DNA of 64,000 nucleotides from Trifolium pratense (Eukaryota > Streptophyta > Magnoliopsida > Fabales > Fabaceae), in assembly GCF_020283565.1 (NCBI RefSeq), contig NC_060062.1, positions 49,808,439-49,872,438 of the forward strand, written 5' to 3'. Below are positions 44,761 to 56,209 of this stretch, in pieces (the stretch's first letter is position 1; each line of letters opens with the position of its first letter). The notes under the pieces are model-generated. The model was not told the origin of the DNA. It did not search any database and saw only the letters and a program-made list of their open reading frames with translations. A program made the position numbers and the translations under genes.

Positions 44761-45140
44761 TTCAACTGAAGAAAAAAAATAGTTGGTAATGATTATTAGT
44801 TTTCGTTTTAATTTAAATCTCATATATTGATTAATATTTTAATCTAAATAATATATCTCTATTTTAAATTTTTTTAGATGTTATTGACCATGTGATTGAA
44901 AGAAATGAATTCAACATTATAATATAAAATATCCAATATACAATCTGAATCTGCCCATTAACTTTACATAACAATTAGAAACATTAATTACCATTTTATC
45001 TAAAAACAAAATAGTAAAAAAGATAGGAAACTCAATTTTCTTTTTAATTTTTTGCATTTCATACCATTTTTCTGGAAAAATCTAAAAAGAAAAATAGTAA
45101 TATCGGTTCAACTCTGGCTTCACTCGGACGAGTCAACTCG
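44761..45140. other. DNAJ11-like 3' flank
   Basis: A+T-rich DNA between the RPA fragment and the J-protein gene; the part nearest 45140 is probably 3' UTR of the latter. Nothing else seen. Confidence 0.4.
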
Positions 45141-45602
45141 CTACCAGCACTGATCCGTTTCCCAGTTCCGACAACCATGTCCAGAAAATCTCATCGCCGT
45201 AAGCGGTTGCTGACGCCGGAACAAGCTTCTATCATAGCTAGCTCGCTTCTCAGGATCTGACAACGTAGAATACGCATCACGAATCTTCATGAACTCATCC
45301 GCCGACGAATCTTTCCGATCAACCGTCGCCACGTCAGGATGTGAAACTCTCGCGAGTCGCCGGTAAGCTGCCTTAATCTCCTGATCAGAAGCAACGGTCG
45401 CAATTCCAAGAATCTCATACAGCGACGTGCATGAAGATGAAACCATAGCGTGAGAAAGCTTAGTAGAGGTAGCTTCAGTTGCGGTGGCTGTGGCAGAAAT
45501 TAGAATTCGCCGGGATCTGACGTGGCACGGTTGTGATGAGATGGTTTTGCCGGCGAAATTGACGGCGGTGCTGAGAGATGTGGGAAAAGAAACTGAGAGC
45601 AT
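45141..45602 (-). CDS. DJC23-like (DNAJ11): Chaperone protein DnaJ 11-like, chloroplast
   Basis: Small J-domain co-chaperone that stimulates Hsp70 ATPase, probably in the plastid stroma. Single-exon CDS of 153 residues. Residues 1-50 are rich in Ser/Thr/Ala with few acidic residues (MLSVSFPTSLSTAVNFAGKT), as in a chloroplast transit peptide. J-domain about 60-126: SLYEILGIATVASDQEIKAA, RRLARVSHPD with the HPD motif at 88-90, and DAYSTLSDPEKRASYDR. The tail SGHGCRNWETDQCW is the short W-ending C-terminus typical of this plant subfamily. Intact. The specific family symbol is by recall. Confidence 0.88.
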   Translation of the reverse strand: MLSVSFPTSLSTAVNFAGKTISSQPCHVRSRRILISATATATEATSTKLSHAMVSSSCTSLYEILGIATVASDQEIKAAYRRLARVSHPDVATVDRKDSSADEFMKIRDAYSTLSDPEKRASYDRSLFRRQQPLTAMRFSGHGCRNWETDQCW

Positions 45603-45659
45603 TATACGTTGGAATACGACGTCGTTATTGTAAGATGATGAAGAGATGAGGATTTGAGG

Positions 45660-45675
45660 TTCTCATATAGAGAAG
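45660..45675 (-). promoter_or_regulatory. Possible TATA box of the DnaJ gene
   Basis: The minus strand reads CTCTATATGAGA about 60 bp upstream of the ATG, at a reasonable distance for a short plant 5' UTR. Confidence 0.4.
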
Positions 45676-45908
45676 AGAAGACGAGTGGCAGTGTTTAGTG
45701 GGTCCCAAAATAACTGTCTTCCGTTTTCAACCGAAATAAAACAACCTTATCCAACTACAGAAAATAGATTATATTAAATTAGATTAGATCAGATGATGCG
45801 AGTTTTTCTTTTTATGAGCGCAAATCTCTTTTAATTTAATCAAAGTTATGAATTTGATTCTGATTCAAGTAATAAAATTAATAATGAATTTGTCACTTAT
45901 TTACATTT

Positions 45909-46061
45909 GGGTCGTGCTAACCAATGCTCTCAAGTCTCGAGGCAAATGAGTAATATTTTTTTAGAATTTTGAGGAATTGACCGTATAAATTCTAATGTCA
46001 TATTACTATATTTACTATACTTCCTTAAACAGTTTCCAGCCGGAACTATTTAGAAGTTTCC
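45909..46061. mobile_element. Mutator-like MITE (153 bp), element C
   Basis: Exact 9-bp duplication TTTACATTT at 45900-45908 and 46062-46070. Left end GGGTCGTGCTAACCAATGC; right end reversed GGAAACTTCTAAATAGTTCC. Both fit the GG-N5-(G)CTAA pattern of elements A and B, more diverged. Confidence 0.72.
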
Positions 46062-46070
46062 TTTACATTT

Positions 46071-47935
46071 AAGTGATTCTGACTCGTTTGCCCGTCTTTT
46101 TTTAGAGCTTATCCAAACATATTATACAATATAAATTAGGTTTTATGTTATTTTATAAGTTTACACTAGTGAAAATTGTAATTTTATAAGTTATTTTATC
46201 ATAAACTACCTTGACAAACTTATAATAATATATAAAAATTACATAATCTATTCGTATATATTTTAAAAAAACTGGGTCAAACAAGTCTCTACGGTTATTT
46301 ATCTCTACAGTTATTTATCGACATATCTCATTCGTTTGTACCAAAAAATAGGAACAATCTTATCCAAAGGGCGTTGGGTTTTTTAATGCTGCTGACTCAC
46401 AACTTGTGGCTTATCCTATTGTCATAACTTCTCAAATAGTTGGAGATTTTTGATCTCATCTATTACCATAGACATTCGTCCCACATGTTGTTGTTTGCTA
46501 TTACTATCTTATCTTCTTGCTTACGATCTTTGTGTTTTTTTTTTTTTTTCTTTTAATAATTTTTGATTCTCAAAGAAAAAAGACTTTAGTAATTTAGGGT
46601 TCAGTCACGAAGTAAATTAAATTTGACTAAAAATTATTTTTATCAGTTATTAAACTTGAATTCTCCGGATCATTTATTACAGGTGGGGATTGTCTCATGT
46701 GACATTACCATCTCTTAAATCTCATCTCTTAATTTAGGCGGGAGAAAGAGAGAGAAAAACAAAAAATGATGGATTGAAAGGTGTAGATACACACTTTAGT
46801 CCGTGCAGTGATATTTCCACCGGAGAGAAACCTTTCCCATTTTTTATACTTTGTGGTTTTGTTTGTGTGATTGAAGTGGAAGAGATGAAAAAGTTTTGGT
46901 GGGGAAAAAGTAAAGATAAAACAGTGGTAATTAAAAATAAACTCTCTAAACTCTCTAAACCATTATAAAAAAAAAACACTCTCTAAACTACTCTCTTTTT
47001 AAATTTTTCTATTTTTTAGCTTGATTCTTCCTTTTTTTTTAAAAAAAAAAAAACTCCTTTCTCCTTTAAACTCGTAAATAAAGGCTAGAGATCTGAGTGA
47101 ATATGTTTGATGGTGCTTGAATTTATACCAATTTATCAAAATTTTCAAATTACTTATAATAGTCCACAATTTGATGGTTGTACAAAGCTTTCTAAATTTT
47201 ATATTTTGTTTATGCATATCAATGATTTTTATTCGATATATAATCACTAATTTCATCTTTCAAAAGTCAAGACAAACGAATACGAAGATCTTCCAATATT
47301 CAACTAAAAATCACAATAATTGATTAATGGTCATCATAATTTGTTTCAATATATTCCATCATCACTTATTTGTATATGAATTTAAAGTTATTGTGTGTGC
47401 TTATTTTGTTGAATGTTTTTGTCACCAAAATAATAATCTATTCTAAACTAAAATTAGTGTGACGCTTGTGTCAGTGCGCTAAATGTGATTGTTGTATTTG
47501 TATCTCTTTTTAATCTAACTACTTAGGTTTTTCCTTTTTTAGTCCCGTATGAGTAATGTTTTTTATGGGTTTTTTAATGTTTGGATATGATGTATATAAG
47601 ATGGTAGTGGATGTTTTCAATATTTTTGTTGTTTTGGTGAACTTTTTATGATCATATGTTAATACATTAACGACATTAGCTCTTCTTGAGATACAGTTTA
47701 ATCCGTCAATTAAGCGATAAACTACAATGAGAGGTAACTCATGAACGAGTTTTAGTGTTTTTGATGATTTTTTTATGACCATGTTAATGCATTATTAACA
47801 TTATCCTTTTTTCTGACACTTCAAAAAAAAAAAAACATTATCCTTTTTTCTAAATACAATTGAGTCCAACAATTAAGGGAGGAAATTAAAGCAAGAGTTA
47901 ACCCATAAACTAAATTTATATAAAATTGTTGTTAA
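46071..47935. other. Intergenic, with a possible truncated 5' exon
   Basis: 46380-46740 and 47000-47935 are A+T-rich without recognisable genes. At 46734-46968 a leader-like GA-rich stretch precedes a short ORF (ATG at 46885, MKKFWWGKSKDKTVV..., 27 codons) that resembles the start of plant MAPKKK proteins but stops at once (see findings). The word AAACTCTCTAAA is repeated at its end. Confidence 0.4.
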
Positions 47936-47944
47936 TTATAATTA

Positions 47945-48850
47945 GGCTAAATTGCACTTTTGGCCCCTTAAGTTTCAGAAAGTTGCGATTTTGGTCCCCT
48001 ATATTTCAAAATAGCACTTTTGGCCCCCTAAGTTTCAGGAAGTTGCAATTTTGACCCCCTATGTTTCAAAATAGCACTTTTGGCCCCCTAAATTTCAAAA
48101 AGTTGCTATTTTGGCCTCCTATGTTTCAAAATAGCAATTTTGGCCCCCTATGTTTACCCCTTTTGCAAAATGAAAGTTCAAGACACTTTTCTAAATGGAA
48201 GTTCAAGACATTTTTCTAAATCAAAATGACATAACAAATCAAGTCATTACATATATGAAGTCATTACATAATTAAAAAGACATAACAAAAAGCACGAAGA
48301 GTTTTCAATTTCCATTGTTTCCTATTTTTGGATTTGGAATTAGGTGTTTTTTTTTTTTTACGTATAGTGAAAAATCCTTTTGAATAAACGTCACGAAGTA
48401 TTTGGTTAATTCTTTAGGATTTGAGATTATATATGTGTGTTAGTGAAAGAATAATTTTTTTTTTTTTGAACGTAGTGAAAGAATAAATTTAAAGCATGTG
48501 ACTTCTTCCTTTTGTTTTTTTATTCTTTTAGTTTTTTTAATTATAAGATGACAAAAAAATGTTGACGTGGCAGCTGAGTCACTTAAGTGACTTGCCACAT
48601 CAACTTTGACTCGATCAAAATTGACTTTTTGCAAAAGGGGTAAAGATAGGGGCCAAAAGTGCTATTTTGAAACATAGGTGGCCAAAATCGCAACTACTGA
48701 AACTTAAGGGGCCAAAATTGCTATTTTGAAATATAGGGGGCCAAAATCGCAACTTTTTGAAACTTAGGGGGCTATAAGTGCTATTTTGAAACATAAGGGG
48801 CCAAAATTGCAAGTTTCTGAAACTTAGGGGGCCAAAAGTGTAATTTAGCC
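47945..48850. mobile_element. Long-TIR element with 60-bp tandem repeats in both arms (906 bp), element E
   Basis: Exact 9-bp duplication TTATAATTA at 47936-47944 and 48851-48859. Ends GGCTAAATTGCACTTTTGGC and GCCAAAAGTGTAATTTAGCC. The left arm is made of 60-bp units (starts 47956, 48016, 48076, 48136) of the form ACTTTTGGCCCCCTAAGTTT...CAAAATAGC; the right arm (48625-48850) is their inverted copy. The centre has no coding sequence. Confidence 0.88.
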
Positions 48851-48859
48851 TTATAATTA

Positions 48860-49079
48860 AGACATTAGACATGTATTAGTTTACATGTATTAAGTGTATT
48901 ATGCATTGTATTATATTAAATTACTTCGTATAAGAGCCAATGAACGAAACAGAATAAATATTCAATATTAAAATTGTAATAGTTAAATTGAAAACCAGTT
49001 TAAATAAATATAAATATGTTATATCTCCAAAAATTATTGAAGTTATCTAGAATCTTTCTCCGCATGGTTGGATAAAATG
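48860..49079. other. Short A+T-rich spacer
   Basis: Nothing recognisable between element E and the RNase H relic. Confidence 0.5.
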
Positions 49080-49430
49080 TAGGTTGCTTTGCTAAGAATA
49101 TATTTAGCATTGCTAATGTCTTCTTTGCTGAGATAATGGTTGTAATCCTTGTCATTGAGTGTGTTGCTGAAAATTATTGGAACCCTTTATGGATTGAAAG
49201 TGATTCAAGGTTAATAATAGATGTTAAGTCTATTGGCATTGTTCCTTGGCAACTTAAGAATAGATTAATGAATCATTTTAGCTACAATTCATGATATCTC
49301 ATGTTTATAAGGAAGGAAATCATTGTGGGATAAACTTGTTTCCTTATATTTATCTTTAGATGATTACACTTGGTGGTCTTCACCACCTTTATGTATTAGA
49401 GAGGAGCTCACTACGAATAGATATAAGATA
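49080..49430 (+). pseudogene. LINE-type RNase H fragment
   Basis: Frames give FAEIMVVILVIECVAENYWN, PLWIESDSRLIIDVKSIGIV and PWQLKNRLMNHFS, then with a stop and frame changes a remnant ending near LHLVVFTTFMY. This is the C-terminal RNase H of plant LINEs or related solo RNase H genes. No zf-RVT or RT remains and there are several stops, so it is an old relic. Confidence 0.7.
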
Positions 49431-49825
49431 TTTAATGTTTTAGAAAATTAAATACACAATTTACAAGAATATATTTTTATATTTATCTTTTTAGCAGGTG
49501 CCCTTATACACAATTTAGAGACACGTGTTAACATTTTTCATAAATAAATATGTCATACTAAAAAGTTCTAAGACATGATTTTCGTTGCTTTTATCTTGAA
49601 CTTTTTTTGTTTAAAAAATTCATATTTTATATATCTAATGTTAAAAAAGAAAATTAATAAATGAACTTTATATGATATTTTAAACATAAACTTTCAAAAG
49701 TTTAAGAGTTTAATGATAACTAAGCAAATTTAGTGTTAGCAGGGACTAAAATCATGTGCAAGATTTTTTTTATAGAAAGTGAAAATATAATAAGATTTAA
49801 GTAAGGACTAAACTTAGAAGATCTT

Positions 49826-49917
49826 AAGCTACTAGGTTTGGTCTAGTGGTGAGGAGTTTGAGTAGTACACTATAGCTCCTGGATTCGATCTACAGTTCAT
49901 TGTAAATAAAATAAAAA
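49826..49917 (+). mobile_element. Short SINE with 17-bp TSD
   Basis: Head AGGTTTGGTCTAGTGGTGAG (box A) and CTGGATTCGATCTACAG (box B), tail AAATAAAATAAAAA. Perfect 17-bp duplications TAAACTTAGAAGATCTT at 49809-49825 and 49918-49934. Confidence 0.88.
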
Positions 49918-49934
49918 TAAACTTAGAAGATCTT

Positions 49935-51329
49935 CATTTTATAGGGATCAAAAACATATTTAACTCTTATATTAACATATAAAATCAAAATACCCTAAAA
50001 AAAATCAATTATATAATATCTATAAAATCAAATAGATAAGTTTAAAAATATTTTTGAAGTGTTATATATATAATCAAGCCAACTCGTGAACTATATATAT
50101 AGCTCAAGTTCAGCTCCTTTAATTAACAAACTTAAGTTTCAACCCAAGTTCAGCTATTTAGTCATAAATCAAGTTCAACGAATCAATTGTCTAATTAAAT
50201 CTTAAATTTTATTCGAGTTGACTCAGTTCATTTTCAGCTCTAGATTCCCTTGTGTTTGAAAGACTATACATTATCTCAATGTATGCAAGGTTGATTTAAA
50301 GCTACACGTGAGGCTTTTATAGGGTTTAATAGGGTTTAATCAGTGTATTTTAAAGGATGTGACGGTAGTGGTCAATATGTAAATAAGCAATTTTTCTTTA
50401 TTGCATAGGTTTTGGTTGATGTTGACTATTTTTTATTGTCCTGTGAGTTTTGTAGTTTTTAAATACATATTTAATAGCGAACATATAAAGTTCAAAGAAT
50501 GGATCCACAATGCGTAAAAAAAAAGGAATGGATCCACAACACCATCAAATAACTTTTTTATCGATGGTTTTAAACTTTAGTTCACGTAATTTGAACCAAT
50601 GTAAAATTTATTGAGATTTCTGGAATTACGAGTGTAACACCCAAACCCATTATTGTAGTGATTCTACGTTTATTAAATCTTTTTCAAAATACGCAACAGA
50701 AAAATTGAAAGTTATTTATAAACATTGGTTCTAGGTATTACACTCCTCTTTACAAAAATACTAATGTAGTTAATTAGTAAAAATACTTGTTTATACAAAT
50801 CTTAAATCAAATAATGTATTTATTAACTATACAAAATGTAACATCCCGAATTTTTATCCAAGATATTTGTTAAAAATCTTATTTAATTAGAAAATGTGCC
50901 GATAATTTTTTTTTCTTTTATCAAAATAAAATAGTATAATGATAACTTAATTGAAATTCACATGAAATATAAACTTAGTTAAATTGAACAATAGTTTGAA
51001 AATTTCCAGCGGAAGAAAATACAACAAAAAACTATTTATTACATAAAATTCTCAATTTACAAAACCCAATTTCCCCCGTACGTCGCGCTTCAAGCATCAC
51101 ATTCAGTCAAAGCTTTCTCCTTGAGTACCTAAAATGTTAGTTGTAAGGGTCAATTTCCTTATCTATATTGAATCATACTCACCACAAAAAAATGTTACAA
51201 AATAATAACAAAACACTTCACCTTATCGAAAATATAATTATTAGTTTTAAGTAAAACCTTTGATGATTAGAGTACAAATATAAGAACCGAAACAAAAAGC
51301 AACGGTGACACATATTAACACATAACCCA
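49935..51329. other. Intergenic with TGTAACAYCC-type repeat starts
   Basis: No gene seen. TGTAACACCCAAACCC at 50634 and TGTAACATCCCGAATTT at 50838 are starts of a dispersed plant non-coding repeat type, each followed by a (C)AGCGGAAGAAAA- or CAACAGAAAAA-like word. Confidence 0.4.
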
Positions 51330-51338
51330 AATTACATG

Positions 51339-52495
51339 GAGTTTGGCTTTGCTCCTTTTCTCCTGGCTCCTTTTACTCCTTTTCTTTTTCTAGATCAAGG
51401 ACATGTGGCACTAAGATATCTGATGGCTATCATTTAAAGGTTATAGTTAAATAATTAAACATTAAAAACAAACAAAATTGCAAAACACGGAGTCTGTGTT
51501 TCATTATCTTTCCATCTTGTTCATCACCACTTCATATTCTTCGTCACCACTGCTACCAGCCACTGCCACCGCCGCCGACGCCCCTTTCCGACAGTCACAG
51601 GCGGCGGTTTTGTAACACTCTTTTTATGGATTGTGACATGTTTTTTGACATATGGTGGCTGTTTGCTATTTTGTGACCTGTTTGCTATTTACATTCAAGC
51701 TGCAGATGTGTTAGCAGATTATTATTTTTTTAATCAATGATACAACATTCAAGCTTCTCCTAACATTATAAGCAAAAACAAATTATAATCTAAGACATCA
51801 ACATCTTGCAAAAAGAAAATTATAATATGACAATTGCGGCAGCATCAGTTGCTAATTATAAGAAAATTATAATATGCATATTGTTGTTCAGAGCTAGTAT
51901 TGCAAACTCCATTTGAATCCCCAATGATTCAGCAAACACAGACCCAATACACTGGTTTATTCCACTCTAGATATTCCCATACGCTGCGTTATGCATCGAC
52001 GACAAGACGCGACAATGAAATATGATACGACGGCAAGATGCCGCAATGAAATATAGTGTGACGGGGATATGCCGAGGTGTGGAGCATAAAGGAGGATGAA
52101 ATTGCAGCCACGAATCGGCGGCGGTGGATGCACAAACCAGGAGGAAGAAGATGGAACAACTTTACAACTGTGATATTGCGTTCTTGGGTTTTGAGATCTT
52201 GGTGTGTGTGTGTGTGGTGGTCTATTGAGAAGAGGGAAGGAAAACCGCCGTCCTGCGACGGCCGGAAAGGGGGCGTCGGCGGCGGTGACTGTGGGTGGTA
52301 GCGGTGGTGACGAAGAAGATGAAGTGGTGATGAACAAGATGGCTGCGCATTTTCAATTTTGTTTGTTTTTAATTTTTAATGATTTAATTATAACCTTTAA
52401 ATGGTAGCCATCAGATATCTTAGTGCCACATGTCCTTGATCTAGAAAAAGAAAAGGACTAAAAGGAGCTAGGAGAAAAGGAGCAAAGCCAAACTC
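51339..52495. mobile_element. Mutator-like long-TIR element (1157 bp), element F
   Basis: Exact 9-bp duplication AATTACATG at 51330-51338 and 52496-52504. TIRs of about 270 bp start GAGTTTGGCTTTGCTCC on both sides and extend inward into a GC-rich, exon-like block (CATCACCACTTCAT..., ACCGCCGCCGACGCCCC) present inverted in both arms. Short ORFs there (51957-52337 minus, 52077-52301 plus) come from the GC-rich arms and have no recognised domain. It may be a Pack-MULE-like capture. Confidence 0.85.
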
Positions 52496-52558
52496 AATTA
52501 CATGACCATCCAAATAAAAAGAGAGCAACAATAGTTTTTGCTACGTACATTAATAATT

Positions 52559-52619
<61 letters not shown>
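52559..52619. repeat. AT microsatellite followed by a T-run
   Basis: About 30 TA units, then 13 T and CTTTCCTTCCTTCC. Confidence 0.95.
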
Positions 52620-52627
<8 letters not shown>

Positions 52628-52633
52628 TTTCTT

Positions 52634-55170
52634 TCCTTCCTTCCAATTACATTAATTCTTTTAAGACCATAATAATTATTTACTCTTGTTAGTTCTTCCT
52701 TCCTATATGAAGTGCAATGCGACTAAGACAACCCTACATGAAATACTAATGATCCGGATAATAAATCTCATACCAATGAGAGAACCAGCCACACAGGCTA
52801 AAAGTAAACCAGCCACACAGGCTACCTAAATATACTCTGCTATACACATCCTATATGATGCATGATACTCCACTTTCTTAGCAAGGCCGATTTCACCGAA
52901 ACAACAATAAATCACTCTGATTTGTAACTACTTAATTATATATATTCCAATTCTTAATTTCAACAAGTAATTGTATAATTAGCAACTACCAAACACAATA
53001 CACATGGCATGAACTGAACATTAATTTGCAAACATAAGCACATATCCATCAATTCAATTATCACAAGCTTATATGTACAACCGACACACGAAATTATTTA
53101 TTTACTGTTTATAAGGCTGATTCCATTGGTTCATTTTAAGTGGCAAAAGTTCTACTATTATTTAACAACATAATCCTACGTAGCATGAGTTTATGGGAAA
53201 AAAGCCCTTACCTTAATCGCTTTCCTTCCAAGCACAATATTATCTTAAATTCACAGCTACCGTGCACACACGATATCTCTCATCCTAGAGACCGTTTTTA
53301 TGTACAATCCAACCGCTAAATATGAAGAACCACATGTCATGAATCGACCGTACGAAACGAGAGCGATCCAACGATGGATGAACAAAGGCGCAATCACAAT
53401 TACAAAATATAGATGTGGATGTTTAAGTTTGATCGGTGGAGTTGGGATAATTTAGAGGGTGATGCCACAAAGTGACATGAGGTAATTTTTGGAATTGAAA
53501 GTGTGATACGAAGTAAATAAAGAATGAATTGTGAAGGAAAGGAAGAGATGTATGTAATAGCGAGCAAGAGGGAGAGATACTAATATTGCTATAATCTCCT
53601 TCAAGGTACATTAAGAGTGATAACTGCTCATCAATTTCAAATTAAGAGGAATTAATATGAGAAGCAAGTTTGACTAAGAATCTAGACTCATAGTTGGGCG
53701 TGAGTCACAAGTGGTACAAGAAAGGAATCATGGGTATAAATCAGGAGGAAATCAAAGGATTAAATGAAATAACTTTCTTGTAGTAATTATGAGTAAGTAA
53801 TTCAAATATAAAACTATATATTAGGGAAAATATTACAGATGTCACGGTGGAAGAACAAAGGGATATTCAATGTGATAAGAGAAGAAAACGTAGGCATGCA
53901 TAACCGTAATACTCAGTAATGAGAGTTATAAATTGGACAATTATATAAAAGAGTTAACATGTGAGAGAAATGAAATGGTCAATAATTTTGACTATGTGAG
54001 TAAATGGAAAAGATTAGCCAAATAATGCTACTAAATAGAAATAATGGTTTTGAAGATTGTTAAAAGGGTATTTCATGCTTAGTCATGACAATCAACGTGT
54101 GATACATTTGCAACACCAAAACTAATTCAATTTTGGCTAAGTCGAAATTAAGACTAATATATAATTGATTTTTTTTTTTTGAACCAATATATAATTGATT
54201 TTAAAGTTCAGCAATTAGTTAAATAATAATAATAATAATTAAAACAATCATTATCTCACCAAATAATAAAATAAATAGAATATGTAAAATAATTACTATT
54301 ACTATAGAATTTATTTATCAAATAATAAATCAATAAAATACATATATAAAATATTGGGGCGTTACACAAAACAACCTAGATAAGGAGACTCTATATACAT
54401 ATAAAACCCCTTTTTCCCGTGTCACAATCAGAGCGGAGCTTCACCGACGACTCGACATCGATAAACACATAACCTGTGAAATCTGGTCCCAAACCAGTCA
54501 AATACATAAAACGGAGAGTTAGATAACATAAACATCAACATACTAGTGTGAGAAATATACTCACACTTCATCATTATTATCATGCATATTCTAACTCACA
54601 AATATACATTAATATCTTCATTCAATAATAGATTACAAGATAATTGTAATCAAAACATCATTTACAAACAACAAAGCAGCACAAGCATACATTCTCAATC
54701 TTAGTTCAATTATAAGATTATTAGGCATCAAAACATAGAAGTATCATTTAGAGTTAATAAAACATCTAACACTTCAATCAATTATAGATTACAATATAAT
54801 TGTAATCAACACATCATCTAGCAAGTATAGACAATTTATCACAAGTTCCAGATATGTGTCACACACCAATTATCACGTAATGTACACATAATCCTAATGC
54901 AATCTAATGCCACAACTCATGCTATGTCACCCTAGACATATCTAATGCATGTGGTACCATCTTCTTTATTAGAGTATCTCACCTCTAATATCCTTCTTTA
55001 TTGGATAAATATAATCCGATATCCTTCTTTATTGGAATATCCAATACCCCTAATATAATTCATGAATGCATGTATGTTTTCATGAATACTCTCACACAAT
55101 CATTTTAATTAGCATTAAGCTCTTCCTTTACTAATGTGGAACACTATCCAACATTACTTCTTTATTAAGA
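52634..55170. other. Intergenic DNA left of the Sirevirus
   Basis: No gene seen. At 54357-54367 GGGGCGTTACA (minus strand TGTAACGCCCC) faces the copies at 50634 and 50838 and may be the end of an inverted non-coding repeat. 54900-55160 holds short repeats (ATCCTTCTTTATTGGA-like units, about 54960-55045). Confidence 0.4.
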
Positions 55171-56209
55171 TGAAATTCCTGGCACACAGTGGACAGGTGT
55201 TGCTCAAGGTGTAGCCACACTTGTCTGTTGTAGACAGATGTTGTCACCGGTGCGCCAACACTTGTCTATAAACAGAGCAAATAACATAAAACAATACAAA
55301 CAGTAAAGTAAATAACACACGAGAGTTGTTAACCCAGTTCAGCCTAAAGCCTACTCTGGGGGATACCAATCCAGGAATGAAGTCACTATCAGCAGTATTA
55401 CTTCGAAGCTAAACTCACCCGTTTACAACTTCTCACTTAATCACTACCCAATGACCCTTCTACCTAGGAACTCCTAGATATGAGACCCCGTCCCAATTCC
55501 TACCTTAGCAACACAGACAGCGCTGCTATTCAACTCAGACGATTACAACGATTGGAGACACACTCCTAAAAACTAGGATTCACTCTTGCTTAAAAGCTTG
55601 CGAGCAAACCACACAACACAATAGAACAATCTCCGTACTTCAAAGCTTAGGAGAAGTTCACACTTACAACTCAATAACACTCAGGTCCTAAGCTTGCATC
55701 AATGAGACACAAGATAGGCTCACAATTAACACTCTAAAATCCTAAAAACACACGCTTTGTAAGACTCGATTTTAGATGCTTGAAACCATATGCTTGCCTT
55801 CGTATTTATAGTAGTAGAACGACTTGGGCTTCAAGACAAAATTAGGGCTTCTAGAATTGCGGCAGCAGTGATATATTTTTGAAAACAATAGTTATATTTT
55901 TGAAACCGCAAAAATATATTTTCCAAAAATATAATTCCTTTGGAAAATAAAACTAGGATTTAGCTGCCTCATGAAACACATTAAACACGTGCGCCTTCTT
56001 CTGTAAGAAACCTTGAACAAATTCTTCAAACAGATCTTCAAAAGATTGAGTAGAAAATAAAAACATCCAGCTGGCGCGCGTAGAACAGAGTCAGGTGTTG
56101 TTCCAAAGTGTCACAACATTTGTCACAACACTTGGGGTCAGCACACTTGTCTCAACACTTGGCTAAAATATGTTTTTGCAAAATGTAGCCAATATACAAA
56201 AACCCAACA
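55171..56209 (-). repeat. Sirevirus 3' LTR (about 1039 bp)
   Basis: On the minus strand it begins TGTTGGGTTTTTGTATATTG right after a GGGGGAGAT polypurine tract and ends near TTTCA at 55171 (the outer boundary is inferred from the CA end; no second LTR is available to confirm). It contains clustered GTGTTG and CAACAC words near both ends, for example 55197-55260 and 56093-56160. Confidence 0.75.

Noticed and set aside
47956..48850. Regular 60-bp repeats, considered as a CRISPR-like array
   Set aside because: Units are contiguous without unique spacers, occur inverted in both arms of a TIR element, and the genome is a plant.
52077..52407. GC-rich ORFs in element F as a host gene
   Set aside because: They lie in the inverted arms and are mirrored at 51500-51612, so they are transposon sequence.
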